Shown piece by piece: positions 10,421-21,589 of a stretch of DNA of 64,000 nt (position 1 is its first letter; every line of letters begins with the position of its first letter). Origin of the DNA: Rhabdophis nuchalis (taxonomy: Eukaryota > Chordata > Lepidosauria > Squamata > Natricidae). The position numbers and the translations under genes are program-made. The DNA is taken from NCBI GenBank assembly GCA_039707465.1, contig CM077643.1, positions 45,512,605 through 45,576,604 of the forward strand, given 5' to 3'. A model generated the notes under the pieces. That model saw nothing but the letters and a program-made list of their open reading frames with translations. It had not been told where the DNA came from and ran no database searches.

Positions 10421-11690
10421 ATAGCTGTCCCCCCCTTCTAGAACCTCCAAACAAGCTCAAGCTCATACACCCATTCATACTTTTATTCTTACTCTCTCGC
10501 TCTTGGTTTTTAGCTTACAGGTGTTTGGGAAATAATGATCAATTCCTGCTTCTCAGATCAAACCCAAGAATCTGTGAGCCAAAAAGATACACAGTCCTAT
10601 CCTAGTCAAAAACAAATGACTATCAGTGCTAAATCTTATCAGGAAGGAGGAAATAGTGTACTGTCATTAGCTTTTCAGCAAGTACACACTTTTTTTTCTT
10701 CCTTCTTTTCTCTACAATCACACATGCCACATACACTAGACCCAGTGCTGATAAAGTTGTAGAAGGTGAAATCCAACAACTTCTTGAGAATAATTTATTG
10801 CATTCTTTTTGGATACATGGAAAATGGTCACATATTCTTGATGTGATGGCAATATGTAGGAACAGGAGGCCATGATTGAATAGGCTATTCTGGTAACAAA
10901 ATTTTTGATCTATTTCCAATTTTTAATGTTCTGAGTATCTAACATCACAAAGATTCTAGTTGATTTGACAAGATATCAACCTTTTTGCTCAGGTTAATGG
11001 CAGTCATGGCAGTCCTATGAGGAAGACCAGACTAAGAAATAAGTACCATGCAGATCTAAAGCCACTTTTATTGGAAAAGCTAGAGTAACAGAATCTCACA
11101 AATCAGAATGTGCTTCCTTTTTTCCCACTTATATCTTCATGAGAATTAAAGGGCTCTCTGAGATGTTTCCAAAAACGACTTTCTTCAGCAGGGCTTATTT
11201 TTCATTTATCTGATTGTTATTTTGGTAGCAGATCTTCCCTCTGCCCTTCAAGGCTACCCTCCTTTATTCATTACACATCAATAGTTTTTATCTGATAATG
11301 GTAGATTATTCTGAGATGTTCTAATGATTTAGAAAGTGCTGATAACAAGGGTTTCCTCTATTTAGTGGAAATCATGCAAAAGTTGTTTGCCACAAAAAAC
11401 AGACAGGGTTACTAACACATCAAATACTCAAAATAGTGTTTTGTCACTGAGTTGCTTAAGCCAAGATATGAAGATTTACATATGAGAAAACATCCACTTA
11501 AAGAAAACTTGTATAGATATATTTTGCTTTCTAATAATATAGAAATATTATTGGTCTAAATCCATTGTCTGAATGAAAATATCATATTAATATATCCATG
11601 GTCTAAATGAAAATATTGTTTTAATATATGAAAACTGAGATTATCATAATTATTGTCAAGCCTAAATCTAGAAACGACACAGGAAACTCC
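10421..11690. other. Unique AT-rich sequence, nothing recognised
   Basis: No repeat ends, long coding frames or RNA genes recognised. Short frames here have no motif or codon bias. Confidence 0.4.
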
Positions 11691-11694
11691 AATC

Positions 11695-11919
11695 ACAAGA
11701 GAGAAGCAACCTAAAACTAAGGAGAAATTTCCTGACAGTTAAAACAATTAACCAGTGGAACAACTTGCCTCCAGAAGTTGTGAATGCTCCAACACTGGAA
11801 GTTTTTAAGAAGATGTTGGATAACCATTTGTCTGAAGTGGTGTAGGGTTTCCTGCCTAGGCAGGGTGTTGGACTAGAAGACCTCCAAGGTCCCTTCCAAC
11901 TTTGCTATTCTATTCTCTA
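11695..11919 (+). mobile_element. CR1/L3-like LINE 3' end
   Basis: It encodes the tail end of the CR1 protein (LRRNFLTVKTINQWNNLPPEVVNAPTLEVFKKM-like, in about 40 codons). This leads into ggataaccatttgtctga, the conserved 3' UTR and a short ATTCT tail. It is 5'-truncated. Confidence 0.85.
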
Positions 11920-12777
11920 ATAATAAAGGTCATCGAGAGAGAGAGAGAGATGTATTGCACAAAGAAAATCATTTGCTATATACTACTTTGAGATAAAGTG
12001 ATAAATTATTAAAATTGTGAATACCTGTTGTGATTTCTTTATATACAGTATTTCTTTTTTCTTTACTGTATCCTTATTTTTCTTTATTGTCTATTTCTCT
12101 TTTGATTTTTTCCTGCACATTAAATTTTTCCTTTTATTCTTTATTCTTTTATTTTTTGAAAGTTATATTTTTCATAGCAATTTTTAATTACATCATTGTA
12201 AAGAAGATATTAAAAAGTGATTTCCAGATCAAATTCCTTCCATTTTTCCTAATCCACGCGCAGTCCTAAAGCCGATGACATTTTGTTGACGCAAAGAGGT
12301 GACGAGATTTGTCTTGTGGAGATAATCCCCTTTCTCCAAAATTTCCAAGTAGATGTATCTTAGAAGTAGTCAATAAGCAATTCAAAATAAAGAAACCCCT
12401 TAATCCATAAGAAATCCACTAAATGAGATATTCTTAATAACTTGTTGCTTGTGCAAACAAAAGATGATTTTTTTTTGCGTAGAACATAATCCAAAAGATT
12501 TGCAACCGGATTTTAATTTTGAAAGCATGTAATGGGCACTCTCTCAAAATGGTTATCATGGAGGGAATGTTCAATCATAAAACACTCATTTACTAAAAGA
12601 TAGATAGGAGAACCTGCTTCCCATCAATTCTTCTAGCTTTCCAAGATCCTGTTTACCATTTCAGTTTACCATATTTTTTGTCAAAAGAGAAAGGTGCATT
12701 TTTTAATAGAAAAAATACAAATACTGGGGCTTCATCATTTTAGTTCTAAAAGATCTCTGGCATAAATATTTGTCATC
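11920..12777. other. AT-rich sequence, nothing recognised
   Basis: A short (GA)n run lies at about 11936-11950 and a T-rich stretch at 12030-12200. There is no recognisable gene. Confidence 0.4.
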
Positions 12778-12794
12778 AGACATAGCATAAAAAA

Positions 12795-13205
12795 TAGAAT
12801 TAGAGTCAAAACAATAGGAGAGGCGGAGGCCTTTCTCCAAAAGCATCATTCACTCCTAGGAGACGAAGAAGAGGGAGCGGGAGGGGCCATGGCCCCGCCC
12901 ATTGGCGGGAAGGAAGAAGAAGAATCAATAGCAAAAAGACTCAGATCTCAAAAATGATTTTATTTGAAATTATTACTGTGATTTGTGAAAAGGGATGGTA
13001 AGGAAAAAACAAGATTGAATGTATGATTTTACAATGTAATACATATGTATTTTTGCCACTTGCTTTTTTTTAATACTGTATTTGTATGAAGTCTCGGAAG
13101 AGATCACCACCTCTGACATGGAAGCCACTAAAATGTCATTATATACCCTATAAACCCTTTTCCCATATATATTGTAAAAACCAATAAAATTGTTTTTTTT
13201 AAAAA
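12795..13205 (+). mobile_element. 5'-truncated half-L1 (ORF1 end plus 3' UTR)
   Basis: The sequence closely matches 39869-40287. It encodes the end of ORF1 (RVKTIGEAEAFLQKH-like, then an acidic stretch and the IAKRLRSQK terminus). The same 3' UTR follows, ending gtaaaaaccaataaaattg and a T/A tail. Flanks agacatagcataaaaaa (12778-12794) and agacatggcataaaaaa (13206-13222) match at 16 of 17 positions, so it is a genuine insertion. The 3' UTR follows ORF1 directly, with no ORF2 between. Confidence 0.85.
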
Positions 13206-13329
13206 AGACATGGCATAAAAAACGAAGAGGGGGTGAAAATATCAATGTCAACACCAAATTTCCATATATTTATTTGTTTGCTTCTCTGAAAAACTGACTG
13301 ATTCAATTTCTTATCTTTATTTCAAGAAT

Positions 13330-13986
13330 ATTTATTTTTATTTTATTTATTTATTTTATTTGATTTATAAACTGCACCCTCTCCCCGAAGGGACCTGGGG
13401 CAGTGCACAGGACAATTAAAAAAGCATATAAAAACATAACAATACAATATTTAAAATCGAATTAAATAATTAACCCTGCGCTAAAATTTTAAAATCCTAA
13501 AACCCTTAAAAGCAATTCCCTGTAGTCCCAATTAAAAACAATTTAGTACATTACAGCCTGGGGTGGATAGGTTAGGCCAGGCCGGCCTGTTGAAAGAGGT
13601 AAGTTTTTAGCTTTTGGCGGAAGGAGCGGAGGTCCGTAGTTGTTCTAAGTTCGGGGGGTAGGTCGTTCCAGAGTGGACGGTACCCGGAGAAGTCCCTCTC
13701 TGTGGGAGCGAATCGGCCGAAGGGATGTATGGGGCAGGATGCGATCCCACAGGTAACTAGGTCCCGTGCCATGGAGCACTTTAAAGATGGTGATCAACAC
13801 CTTGAAGCGCACCCGAAAGGCCACAGGCAGCCAGTGCAGCTCGTGCAGGAGTGATGTTACGCGGGAGAATCTGGGGGCTCCCAAAACTGCCCGCGCGGCC
13901 GCATTCTGGACTAGCTGCAGTCTTTGAGTGCACCTCAAGGGGAGCCCCATGTAGAGAGCGCTACAGTAGTCTAGCCGGGATGTCAC
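13330..13986 (-). mobile_element. L2-like LINE 3' fragment with internal deletion
   Basis: The minus strand encodes TSRLDYCSALYMGLPLRCTQRLQLVQNAAARA-type residues, then LLHELHWLPVAFRVRFKVL, SHREGLLRVPST, and in another frame WNDLPPELR and LKTYLFQQAGLA. Near 13672 about 58 bp present in the 2258-2742 copy are missing, which joins two frames and breaks the ORF. The 3' UTR and AAAT tail lie at the low-coordinate end. Confidence 0.88.
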
Positions 13987-14208
13987 AAAATTGCATAGTT
14001 CCTATAATAGAAAGAAAGACGCTGTTCAGCAGGACTTAAAATGTCATGGCGATTTATTTTGTTCAAAATGGTTGTGATACAACCGTACGTTACTGTAGGT
14101 TATGCTGGTGTTGTAATTCCTATTAATAAGGTTGAGGAGATCTAGATGATGCCATCCCATCTAAATGGTTGGTCCTTCTTTTTTTCCTCATTGATAATTA
14201 TTTCCTAA

Positions 14209-14578
14209 TAAAATATTAGAATGTGCAGAAATGAATAGGTTAACACTTGCAATTAAAGAGAAGAAGCAAACCGAATATTATAGCATATGGGAACTATTCT
14301 ACCAATGGTAAGAGAATAAATATGAAAGTTAGAAATGAAAGTAGACTAGTGAAATATAGAATATAGAAAATATATTAATGGAATTAAACATTTTAAGAAG
14401 AGGATTGTTATAGTATCAGATACGTTATGTATATTAGTATTAAGTCATGAACAGACCAATAATGAGTGTGGTTTTAAATTCTGTTATTGCACAAGATATT
14501 TGTACCCAGATGACACACTGTTTCATGGGAGATGGATTGTTTGTATTAAAATAACATTTAAAAAATATTTTTAAAAAA
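14209..14578 (+). mobile_element. 5'-truncated L1-type LINE 3' end with 16-bp target duplication
   Basis: Flanking repeats gataattatttcctaa (14193-14208) and gataattatttcttaa (14579-14594) differ at one base. The insert encodes KEKKQTEYYSIWELFYQW, which resembles the end of L1 ORF2. A 3' UTR and an A-rich tail follow. It differs from the L1 at 3588-5385, so it is another subfamily. Confidence 0.7.
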
Positions 14579-14594
14579 GATAATTATTTCTTAA

Positions 14595-16140
14595 GATCCT
14601 TTTTTTAGAGAAAGAAGCTTATCGCAATTCATAAAAACATCAACGAGAAGAAATGGCAGAGCTTCACTTCCATTGCTTCTCTTTTGCATTCAATTCTATG
14701 TTTATTCTATGTTGTTCTCAAATAAACTGGATGATGGTTTTAGTGATAACAACTAAAGGTGGACCAGACATATAACACAGTATCAGGCTGTTTCCCATGT
14801 TGTTGGATTTACCTTTTAAAATAATCAACATAGGATTACAGAAACTACTTGTCTGAAGTAGTTTAATGGAATATGTGCATTCCTTTCTCCATGACATGTC
14901 AAGTGCCAGTTAATGCAATTGTCAGGGTGTTGGGCTACGTTTTTCTGAATTGTACCATTTCAGGATGTGCGTGTCTGCAAGACACTGGAGTTAAATTTCT
15001 AAAAGCTCGTTCATTTAAAAGAAAAACCCAACTCCTTGCAAAAGAAAATATATATTTGGAAAGAGGAGTCAGCCTACTCCATGAAATATACAAAAAGCAC
15101 ATGGCAGAGTATTCAAACATATGTTCGCCCACCCACCCATAGCCTGAAACAGTACTACCCAGGCTTCATCATGTCTAAACTAAATCTGGTGTGGTGAGAT
15201 TTGCCTGCTCTCAGAAGAAATTCATCGATTTGCAAAGGAAATATTTTTCTCCAACATACCACAACATTTTCTCTACAGGTGCAGAGCTTTAGCACTGAGA
15301 CAACGTCTGGCATCCACCCTGAATACACACAACTCAGGTCTAAGGACAACAAAAAGAGAGCCAAATCAGCAAAGGGTATGACTTAAGTGGCAGCTCCCTA
15401 GAGAACTCTAAAGATTTGCAAGAGTGATCACAAAAAAGGACAACAGCAAAGATGGACATACCGTAGGTGTGCAGTAGCACGTTACTCTAGTCTAGACAAA
15501 AGTGTAACTGTATCAAAATGCAATCCATTTGCTTTAGATGCCTCCGCAATTATGTTGTTTGCAAGATTATGCTACTTTCAATGAATTTGATCCCCAAGTT
15601 CACACTTTGGGGCCAGATCGCGGTTAAAGAGAAATGGTTGTAAGCTAGTACATAATCACTATGGGGTTGTTGTTTTTTAAAGCAGGGCTAGTTTTCAAGG
15701 AATAAAAATAAACCAAAAAAGTCCGGTTGTCTTTTGGAAAAAACCCTTTGGGACAACCATGACCTATGATGATTGAGAATCTTCATAGACATGTCTGACA
15801 GCAACTTCGAGGGGTGTAAAAATCTGTTACACTTCACAACCTCATATGTCATATGTGAGGTCAATGGAGCAGCAATGGATGGGATTCAAATTGCAATTAT
15901 TAGCCATTCCTGGCCAAGGTGGGCACACAGTGAAATGATATGTGGGGATGACCTTGGGAGACAGGAGGAAGAGCCACAGACTAAGCAATGTCAAATAAGA
16001 GGTAGCTGAGCCACAGAAAGAATGGGGTGTAGCAAACATTTCAGAAGGGATCTTCCCTAATTTCTTGGACTGCAAAGTTGAGTGGTTGGAGAGATGTACT
16101 TTCAGACTCCCAAGATTCTGTTAATGTAACCTTATAGTCA
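14595..16140. other. Unique sequence, nothing recognised
   Basis: About 1.5 kb without recognised repeats or coding signal. Open frames of 60-90 codons on both strands lack motifs. Confidence 0.4.
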
Positions 16141-16148
16141 AACTAGTA

Positions 16149-16789
16149 CAGGGGTGTCAAACTCGTGGCATCACGTTGTTGTCATGTGACATAGCACAGC
16201 TTTTTCCCTGAATGCAGCCGTGTGAGCAATTATGGGAATCTCGAGGTTTGCCCATGTAACACCGCTCTTGCGCGAGCTGCATTGGCTGCCTGTCGTCTTT
16301 CGGGTGCGCTTCAAGGTGTTGGTCATCATCTTTAAAGCGCTCCATGGCACGGGACCTAGCTATCTGCGGGATCGGATTCTGCCCCAAACATCCCTGCGGC
16401 AGATTCGCTCCCACAGAGAGGGACTTCTCCAGGTGCCGTCCACTAGGCTATGCCAGCGGGCGATGCCCAGGGGAAGGGCCTTCTCTGTGGCGGGCCCAAC
16501 CCTCTGGAACGACCTTCCCCCCCGAAATTAGAACAACTACGGACCTCCGCTCCTTCCGTCAAAAACTAAAAACACACTTTTTCTGCTTGGCCGGCCTAGG
16601 TTAGTCATCTGTTTATTAATTGGGTTTTTTAAGGGGTTTAGCTTTTTTAGTATTTTGGGTTTTTAGCGCAGGGATAAATTGTTTAATCTTGATTTTATCT
16701 ATTTTAATGTATATTTATGTCTGTATATTTTAATTCCCCTGTGCACCGCTCCGAGTCCCTTCGGGGCGAGGAAGCGGTCTATAAATTTA

Positions 16790-16857
<68 letters not shown>

Positions 16858-16928
16858 TTGCTAAACTGGGATAAGCATGACCAGTGCATGATGCATCTGA
16901 CCCATGGGCCGCAAGTTTGACACCCCTG
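16149..16928 (+). mobile_element. hAT-type MITE split by an L2 insertion
   Basis: The ends caggggtgtcaaactcgtgg and ccgcaagtttgacacccctg are inverted repeats. Flanking 8-mers aactagta (16141-16148) and agctaata (16929-16936) agree at 6 of 8, plausible for an old hAT duplication. An L2 copy with its ATT tail fills most of the interior. Confidence 0.65.
16207..16857 (+). mobile_element. L2-like LINE 3' fragment with long (ATT)n tail
   Basis: The plus-strand frames encode SRFAHVTPLLRELHWLPVVF, SHREGLLQVPSTRLCQR and FSVAGPTLWNDLPP, then shift frame to EIRTTTDLRSFRQKLKT. The 3' UTR ends in cgagtcccttcggggcgagg and a perfect (ATT)n of about 66 bp (16790-16857). The frameshift makes it inactive. 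Confidence 0.88.
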
Positions 16929-16936
16929 AGCTAATA

Positions 16937-17940
16937 CTTCTGGTTGTGATTTTTGTCTGGACAGACAAGGCAGACACATAGGCTCCCTTCCATTCAGCCT
17001 CTTCTGCCACCATCCTGCTATCATCTCTCTCAACTGATATTCCAAATTGAGCCATTGAGACTTTAGGAGATACCCTCCCATACTACCACCTCTTGCAATG
17101 CTAGGCAACACAGTATCAACAGTAGAGACCTTCAAATTTCTAGGTTCTCTCATATCTCAAGACCTATACTGTATGCCTAACATCAAAACATCATCAAAGA
17201 AGCACAATAACTTATGTTCTTTCTGCGCCAACTCAGGAAGCTCAAACTGCTCAGGAAGCTTCTGATTCAGTTCTACAGAGAAATTATTGAGTCTGTCATC
17301 TGCACCTCTATAACTGTCTGGTTTGCTTCTGCAAACCAGAGGACAATCAGATTGCTTCTGCAAACCAGAGGACAATCAGAACTGCAGAAAAAACATTTAC
17401 AGCCAACCTGCCTTCCATTGAGGACCTGTATACTGAACGAGTCAAAAAGAGGGCCGTGAAAATATCTACAGACCCCTCACATCCTGGACATAAATTGTTT
17501 CAACTCCTACCCTTAAAATGATGCTATAGAGCATTGCACATCAAGACAACTAAACACAAGAACAGTTTTTTCCTGAGCACCATCACTCTGCTAAACAAAT
17601 AATTCCCTCACCACTGTCAAATATTCACTAAGATTGCACTACTATTACTGTTAGTCTTCTTATCATTCCTATCACCCATCTCCTCCCACTTATGACTGAA
17701 TGACTGTAACTTTGTTGCTTGTACCCTTATGATTTATATTGATATTGATAGTTTCCTGGTTTCTTATTTGTACCCTAGGACTATCATTAAGTGTTGTACC
17801 TTATGATTCTTGATGAATGTATCTTGTCTTTTTATGTACATGGAGAGCAAATGCACCAAAGACAAATTCCTTGTGTGTCCAATCACACTTGGCCAATAAA
17901 GAATTCTATCCTATCCTATTCTATCCTATTCTATTCTATT
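16937..17940 (+). mobile_element. Rex1-like (CR1-superclade) LINE 3' region with ATTCT tail
   Basis: Broken frames give STVETFKFLGSLISQDL, FLRQLRKLKL, LLIQFYREIIESVICTSITV, LPSIEDLYTERVKKRAVKI and DPSHPGHKLFQLLP. This is the C-terminal RT region of a LINE type common in fish and reptiles, probably Rex1/Babar-like. The 3' UTR ends cacttggccaataaagaatt followed by (CTATC/CTATT)n to 17940. A 29-bp tandem duplication sits in the coding part. The same 3' UTR recurs at 49764-49918. Confidence 0.65.
17323..17380 (+). repeat. 29-bp perfect tandem duplication in the Rex1-like LINE
   Basis: Positions 17323-17351 and 17352-17380 are identical (ttgcttctgcaaaccag...). The duplication changes the frame after ITVWFAS. 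Confidence 0.85.
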
Positions 17941-18054
17941 TTTGTATCAGTACTCCAACACAGTTATCCAAGAGTAGAACATTCTAATTGGTATGCCAGA
18001 TTAATTGGATATAACTTAAATATTTTAATAGTCTAAGAGTGAGTTAATACTAGC

Positions 18055-18133
18055 ATGGTATAAGGTTCCTGCCCATGCAGGGGGTTGGACTAGAAGACCT
18101 ACAAGGTCCCTTCCAACTCTGCTATTGTATTAT
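18055..18133 (+). mobile_element. CR1/L3-like 3' UTR remnant
   Basis: It carries ggttggactagaagacctac and cccttccaactctgctattg, the conserved 3' end of the CR1 family, strongly 5'-truncated. Confidence 0.8.
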
Positions 18134-18139
18134 AGCAGC

Positions 18140-19027
18140 TCCCCAAAGGAATCTGAATGTCAGCATCTGCCAACTACATAAAAATGGAAAGAAAAGGAGG
18201 GAAATTCAAAATATAAGATCAGGAACAGATCTTAGTGACTCAGCTGCCTTCGTAATTCCTAATTGTTTGGCATTTTTCTACACTTTCTTCCAGGTCTAAT
18301 GTGACAGAAGGGGTGTAGGGGGAGGAACATCATATACTTTGCAGTGAGAGCCATTGTTGCTTCAGTGCCTGCATGATGGGTATTTCCCTTGTCTGCTCAT
18401 GATGTGCAGAAAAGGAAGGACAACCAAGCTGAAGAATTAAAGCCATATGAACAGATGTAATCAGGGCAGCTCTATTTGGCTGAACAGATGCAAGAAAAGC
18501 AGGATAAGGACTAGCAATGGGAGCATCAGATTTCATGCCAGTGCCAACTCAGGAATGGTTGGATGGTCGTATAGCATTTCAAGCATTTCTATTTTGTATG
18601 AAAAGCCATCATTTTAGTGTTTTAGCCCATCAAAGATCAGTCCCAGCAATTTATTTATTTTTCCTCTACAGTATTTGTAAGCTGCCTCAATTATTTGTGA
18701 CTCACAACAGTGAGACACAAAGCAGGGTTAAATCATCTTTCACAAAATGAAAATAACAGTAATAATATTTATATTGTTAAAGTGTAATGTGTGGGGAGGG
18801 AGTGTAGTGTGTGAGGGGTGTATACAAAGTGCAAGGAGAGGAAGAGTCAAAGTGCCAGGGGAAGTAGGTTCAAAAAAGTGTGTTGCATGCCAAAAAAGCT
18901 ATACCAACCTGTCTTAGAACTGGCAATGAAGATATTGGTAGATAGCTTCAGTCTTTTTGGATTGACTATCAACAGAATAGAATCCAGCAATAAAAAAATA
19001 TGCCAGACTAACACTTAGTAAATATCA
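18140..19027. other. Unique sequence, nothing recognised
   Basis: No recognisable coding region or repeat. A GTGTAG-rich stretch is present near 18785-18825. Confidence 0.4.
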
Positions 19028-19812
19028 ATGTGGCGGCCGTGGCCAGGGGGGCGTTTCATCAGGTACGCCTGATGCGTCAATTGCGCCCCTTACTGGACCG
19101 GGCTGCCCTTCGCACAGTCACTCAAGCTCTCGTGACGTCCTGACTCGACTACTGTAATGCTCTCTACATGGGGCTTCCCTTGAGGTGCACTCGAAAGCTA
19201 CAGTTAGTCCAAAACGCAGCCGCGCGGGTGATTATGGGAGCCACCAGATGCTCCCACATAACACCGATCCTGCGCGAGCTGCATTGGCTTCCTGTGGCCT
19301 TTCGGGTGCGCTTCAAGGTTTTGACGACCATCTTTAAAGCGCTCCATGGCTCGGGGCCTAGTTATATGCGAGACCGCCTCTTGCCCCATACATCCCTTAG
19401 ACCGATACGCTCCCACAGAGAGGGCCTTCTCAGGGTGCCATCGGCCGGACAATGCCGACTGGCGACACCCAGGGGAAGAGCCTTCTCTGTGGCGGGCCCA
19501 GCCCTTTGGAACGACCTACCCCCTGAATTACGCACCATCACCGACCTCCGCCTCTTCCGCCAATGTCTAAAGACATACCTGTTCCAACAAGCCGGCCTAG
19601 CCTAACCTCCCACGGGGACTTTTTAGAAAGTTTTAAATTGGGTATTTTAATATTTGGCTTTTAGCATAGGATAGGACAGTTTAATATATATTTTAAATTA
19701 TGTATTTATCTTTTGTATTTTGTATGTTTTTTAAATTTCCTGTGCGCCGCCCTGGGTCCTCTGTGGGGAAGGGCGGGATATAAATATAAATAAATAAAAT
19801 AAATAAATAAAT
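19028..19812 (+). mobile_element. L2-like LINE 3' fragment with 145-codon open frame
   Basis: The open frame 19168-19605 encodes MGLPLRCTRKLQLVQNAAAR, RELHWLPVAFRVRFKVL, SHREGLLRVPS, FSVAGPALWNDLPPELR and LKTYLFQQAGLA. This is the complete normal C-terminus of the L2-like protein. Upstream (19028-19167) the match continues in broken frames. The 3' UTR ends ccctgggtcctctgtgggg and an AAAT tail. It is the best reference in the window for the C-terminus that is frameshifted in the copy at 29312-32290. Confidence 0.9.
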
Positions 19813-20066
19813 GAAAGGCTTGAAAAAGATATTCAGATGGGATGGGATGTTGTGTCTATTCCTTTAAATTTTGGAATCATGCAAGATATGGTTTCCCCTG
19901 TGACTGGTAGACTCCATGTACTTCCAAACCTGTTTGTTTGTTTCATGATACACATTTATAATAAATAAAGTTCATTTAAAAAAAAATCAGTTGTTTCTGA
20001 CTTACCCAAATAGAATAAAGTAAATTTGGACTACCACAATATCCTCCTTTTCTTTTCCTAGTTAAC
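19813..20066. other. Spacer with A-rich tail, origin unknown
   Basis: Contains ataataaataaagttcattt followed by nine A (about 19960-19988), like a poly(A) signal and retroposed tail. I could not assign a family or find a target duplication. Confidence 0.35.
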
Positions 20067-20503
20067 TCCCTTCGACTGATTCGCTCCCACAGAGAGGGAC
20101 TTCTCCGGGTGCCATCCACCAGGCAATGCCAGCGGGCGACGCCCATGGGAAGGGCCTTCTCTGTGGTGGGCCCAACCCTCTGGAATGACCTACCCCCTGA
20201 AATTAGAACAACGACAGACCTCCGCTCCTTCCGCCAGAAGTTAAAGACTCACTTCTTCCATCAGGCCGGCCTGGCCTAATGTCTACATTCCTAGCCACAA
20301 AATGAAATTGTATAAATTTTAGGGGGTATTGTTAGGGTTTTAAGGGTTTTAATAGTGATTTTAGCACAGGGGTTAATTTAATTTGATTTTAACATTTTGT
20401 ATTTGTATATTGTTGTATTTTTGGATTTTTAAATTGCCTGTGCACCGCCCCGAGTCCCCATGGGGGAGAGGGTGCGGTCTATAAATCAATAAAGTATTAA
20501 TAA

Positions 20504-20553
<50 letters not shown>
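20067..20553 (+). mobile_element. L2-like LINE 3' end with (ATT)n tail
   Basis: It starts inside SHREGLLRVPST and continues through WNDLPPEIRTT and LKTHFFHQAGLA to the stop. The 3' UTR cgccccgagtccccatgggg and about 48 bp of (ATT)n complete it. Confidence 0.88.
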
Positions 20554-20679
20554 CTCTACAAACTGCACAAATAGCAAACAGAGAGGTCATGTCATGAGAG
20601 CTGCCAATCACGCTAGGAGTGATCAGTGGAAAAAGGAGAAGGGGCCACTTTAGTACCTACTGGCTGGTCACTATAAAAG

Positions 20680-20810
20680 ATGACACTGGGATTACCATGG
20701 CAGATCTGAAGAAGGCCGTGCGGGACAGAAGGGCATGGAGAGTGCCGATCCACAGACCAGCTGCATGCTGGACACAACTGAGTGGCTGACGACAATGATG
20801 ATGCTTCTTA
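20680..20810 (+). mobile_element. Possible BovB/RTE-like LINE 3' end
   Basis: The frame ADLKKAVRDRRAWRVPIHR, then a ctggacacaactgagtggct motif and an ATG-rich tail, resembles the 3' end of BovB/RTE elements (RW..LVH...TQLS, ggacacgactgagcgact). It is short and diverged, so the call is tentative. Confidence 0.4.
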
Positions 20811-21095
20811 GAGAACCCGAAGTAGTAATTCATCATCAATAAAAACCAGTGAACCCAATAATGAAGCTCTGTGTGGATTTCACCGGCTGTGCCGATATGA
20901 TGTATCCAATACACCTGTTCTTTGAGGAATCTACCTGCCTTCAATAGGTACATTACTCGGAACCCTGACACTGAGCTTTTCCCTTCCCTGCACCCCATCT
21001 TCCACCTTCCTTCATCAGTTCAATGCCTGCAAGTAGGAAAACTCAGAAGTTGTTTACAAATGTTAAGCAATTTATTGAAATTAAAAGTTGATCAT

Positions 21096-21335
21096 GAGCC
21101 ACGGTGATGCAGTGGTTAGAGTGCAGGACTGCAGGCTACTTCTATTGACCACCGGCTACCTGCAATTTGCCAGTTCGAATCTCACCAGGCTCAAGGTTGA
21201 CTCAACCTTCCAGCCTTCCAAGGTAGGTAAAATGAGGATCCAAATTGTTGGGGGCAATATGCTGACTGTGTAAACCGCTTAGAGAGGGCTGTAAAACACT
21301 GTGTAGTGGTATATAAGTCTATTGATATTGCTATT
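21096..21335 (+). mobile_element. tRNA-derived SINE, near full length
   Basis: The 5' part resembles a tRNA gene: A-box-like tgatgcagtggttagagtgc and B-box gttcgaatct. A core with ggttgactcaaccttccagc and the 3' end gtaaaccgcttagagagggc then tatataagtctattgatatt follow. This is a squamate SINE type whose 3' end resembles L2-like tails, implying LINE-dependent copying. Copies also occur at 21895-22048 and 59561-59785. Confidence 0.75.
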
Positions 21336-21589
21336 TAGATCAACTTCCCAAGATTTCTGCACATCTCTAGAAGGAAACATTTGCAATATAACAAATAGTA
21401 ACTTAAGATAACAGCAGAGGACAGTCATAATAGAAATAAAGTTTGCGGCCCAAAATCTGCAGCCCAAAATCCATTTTTCATTTGAGCATATGGCAGATAT
21501 CTCTCAACCCCCTGAGCAATTTTATATATATGTATTCTTCCATAAAAAGCCATCCCATCCCAGTACCCAGAGGTTGTAAAGGTTTTAAT

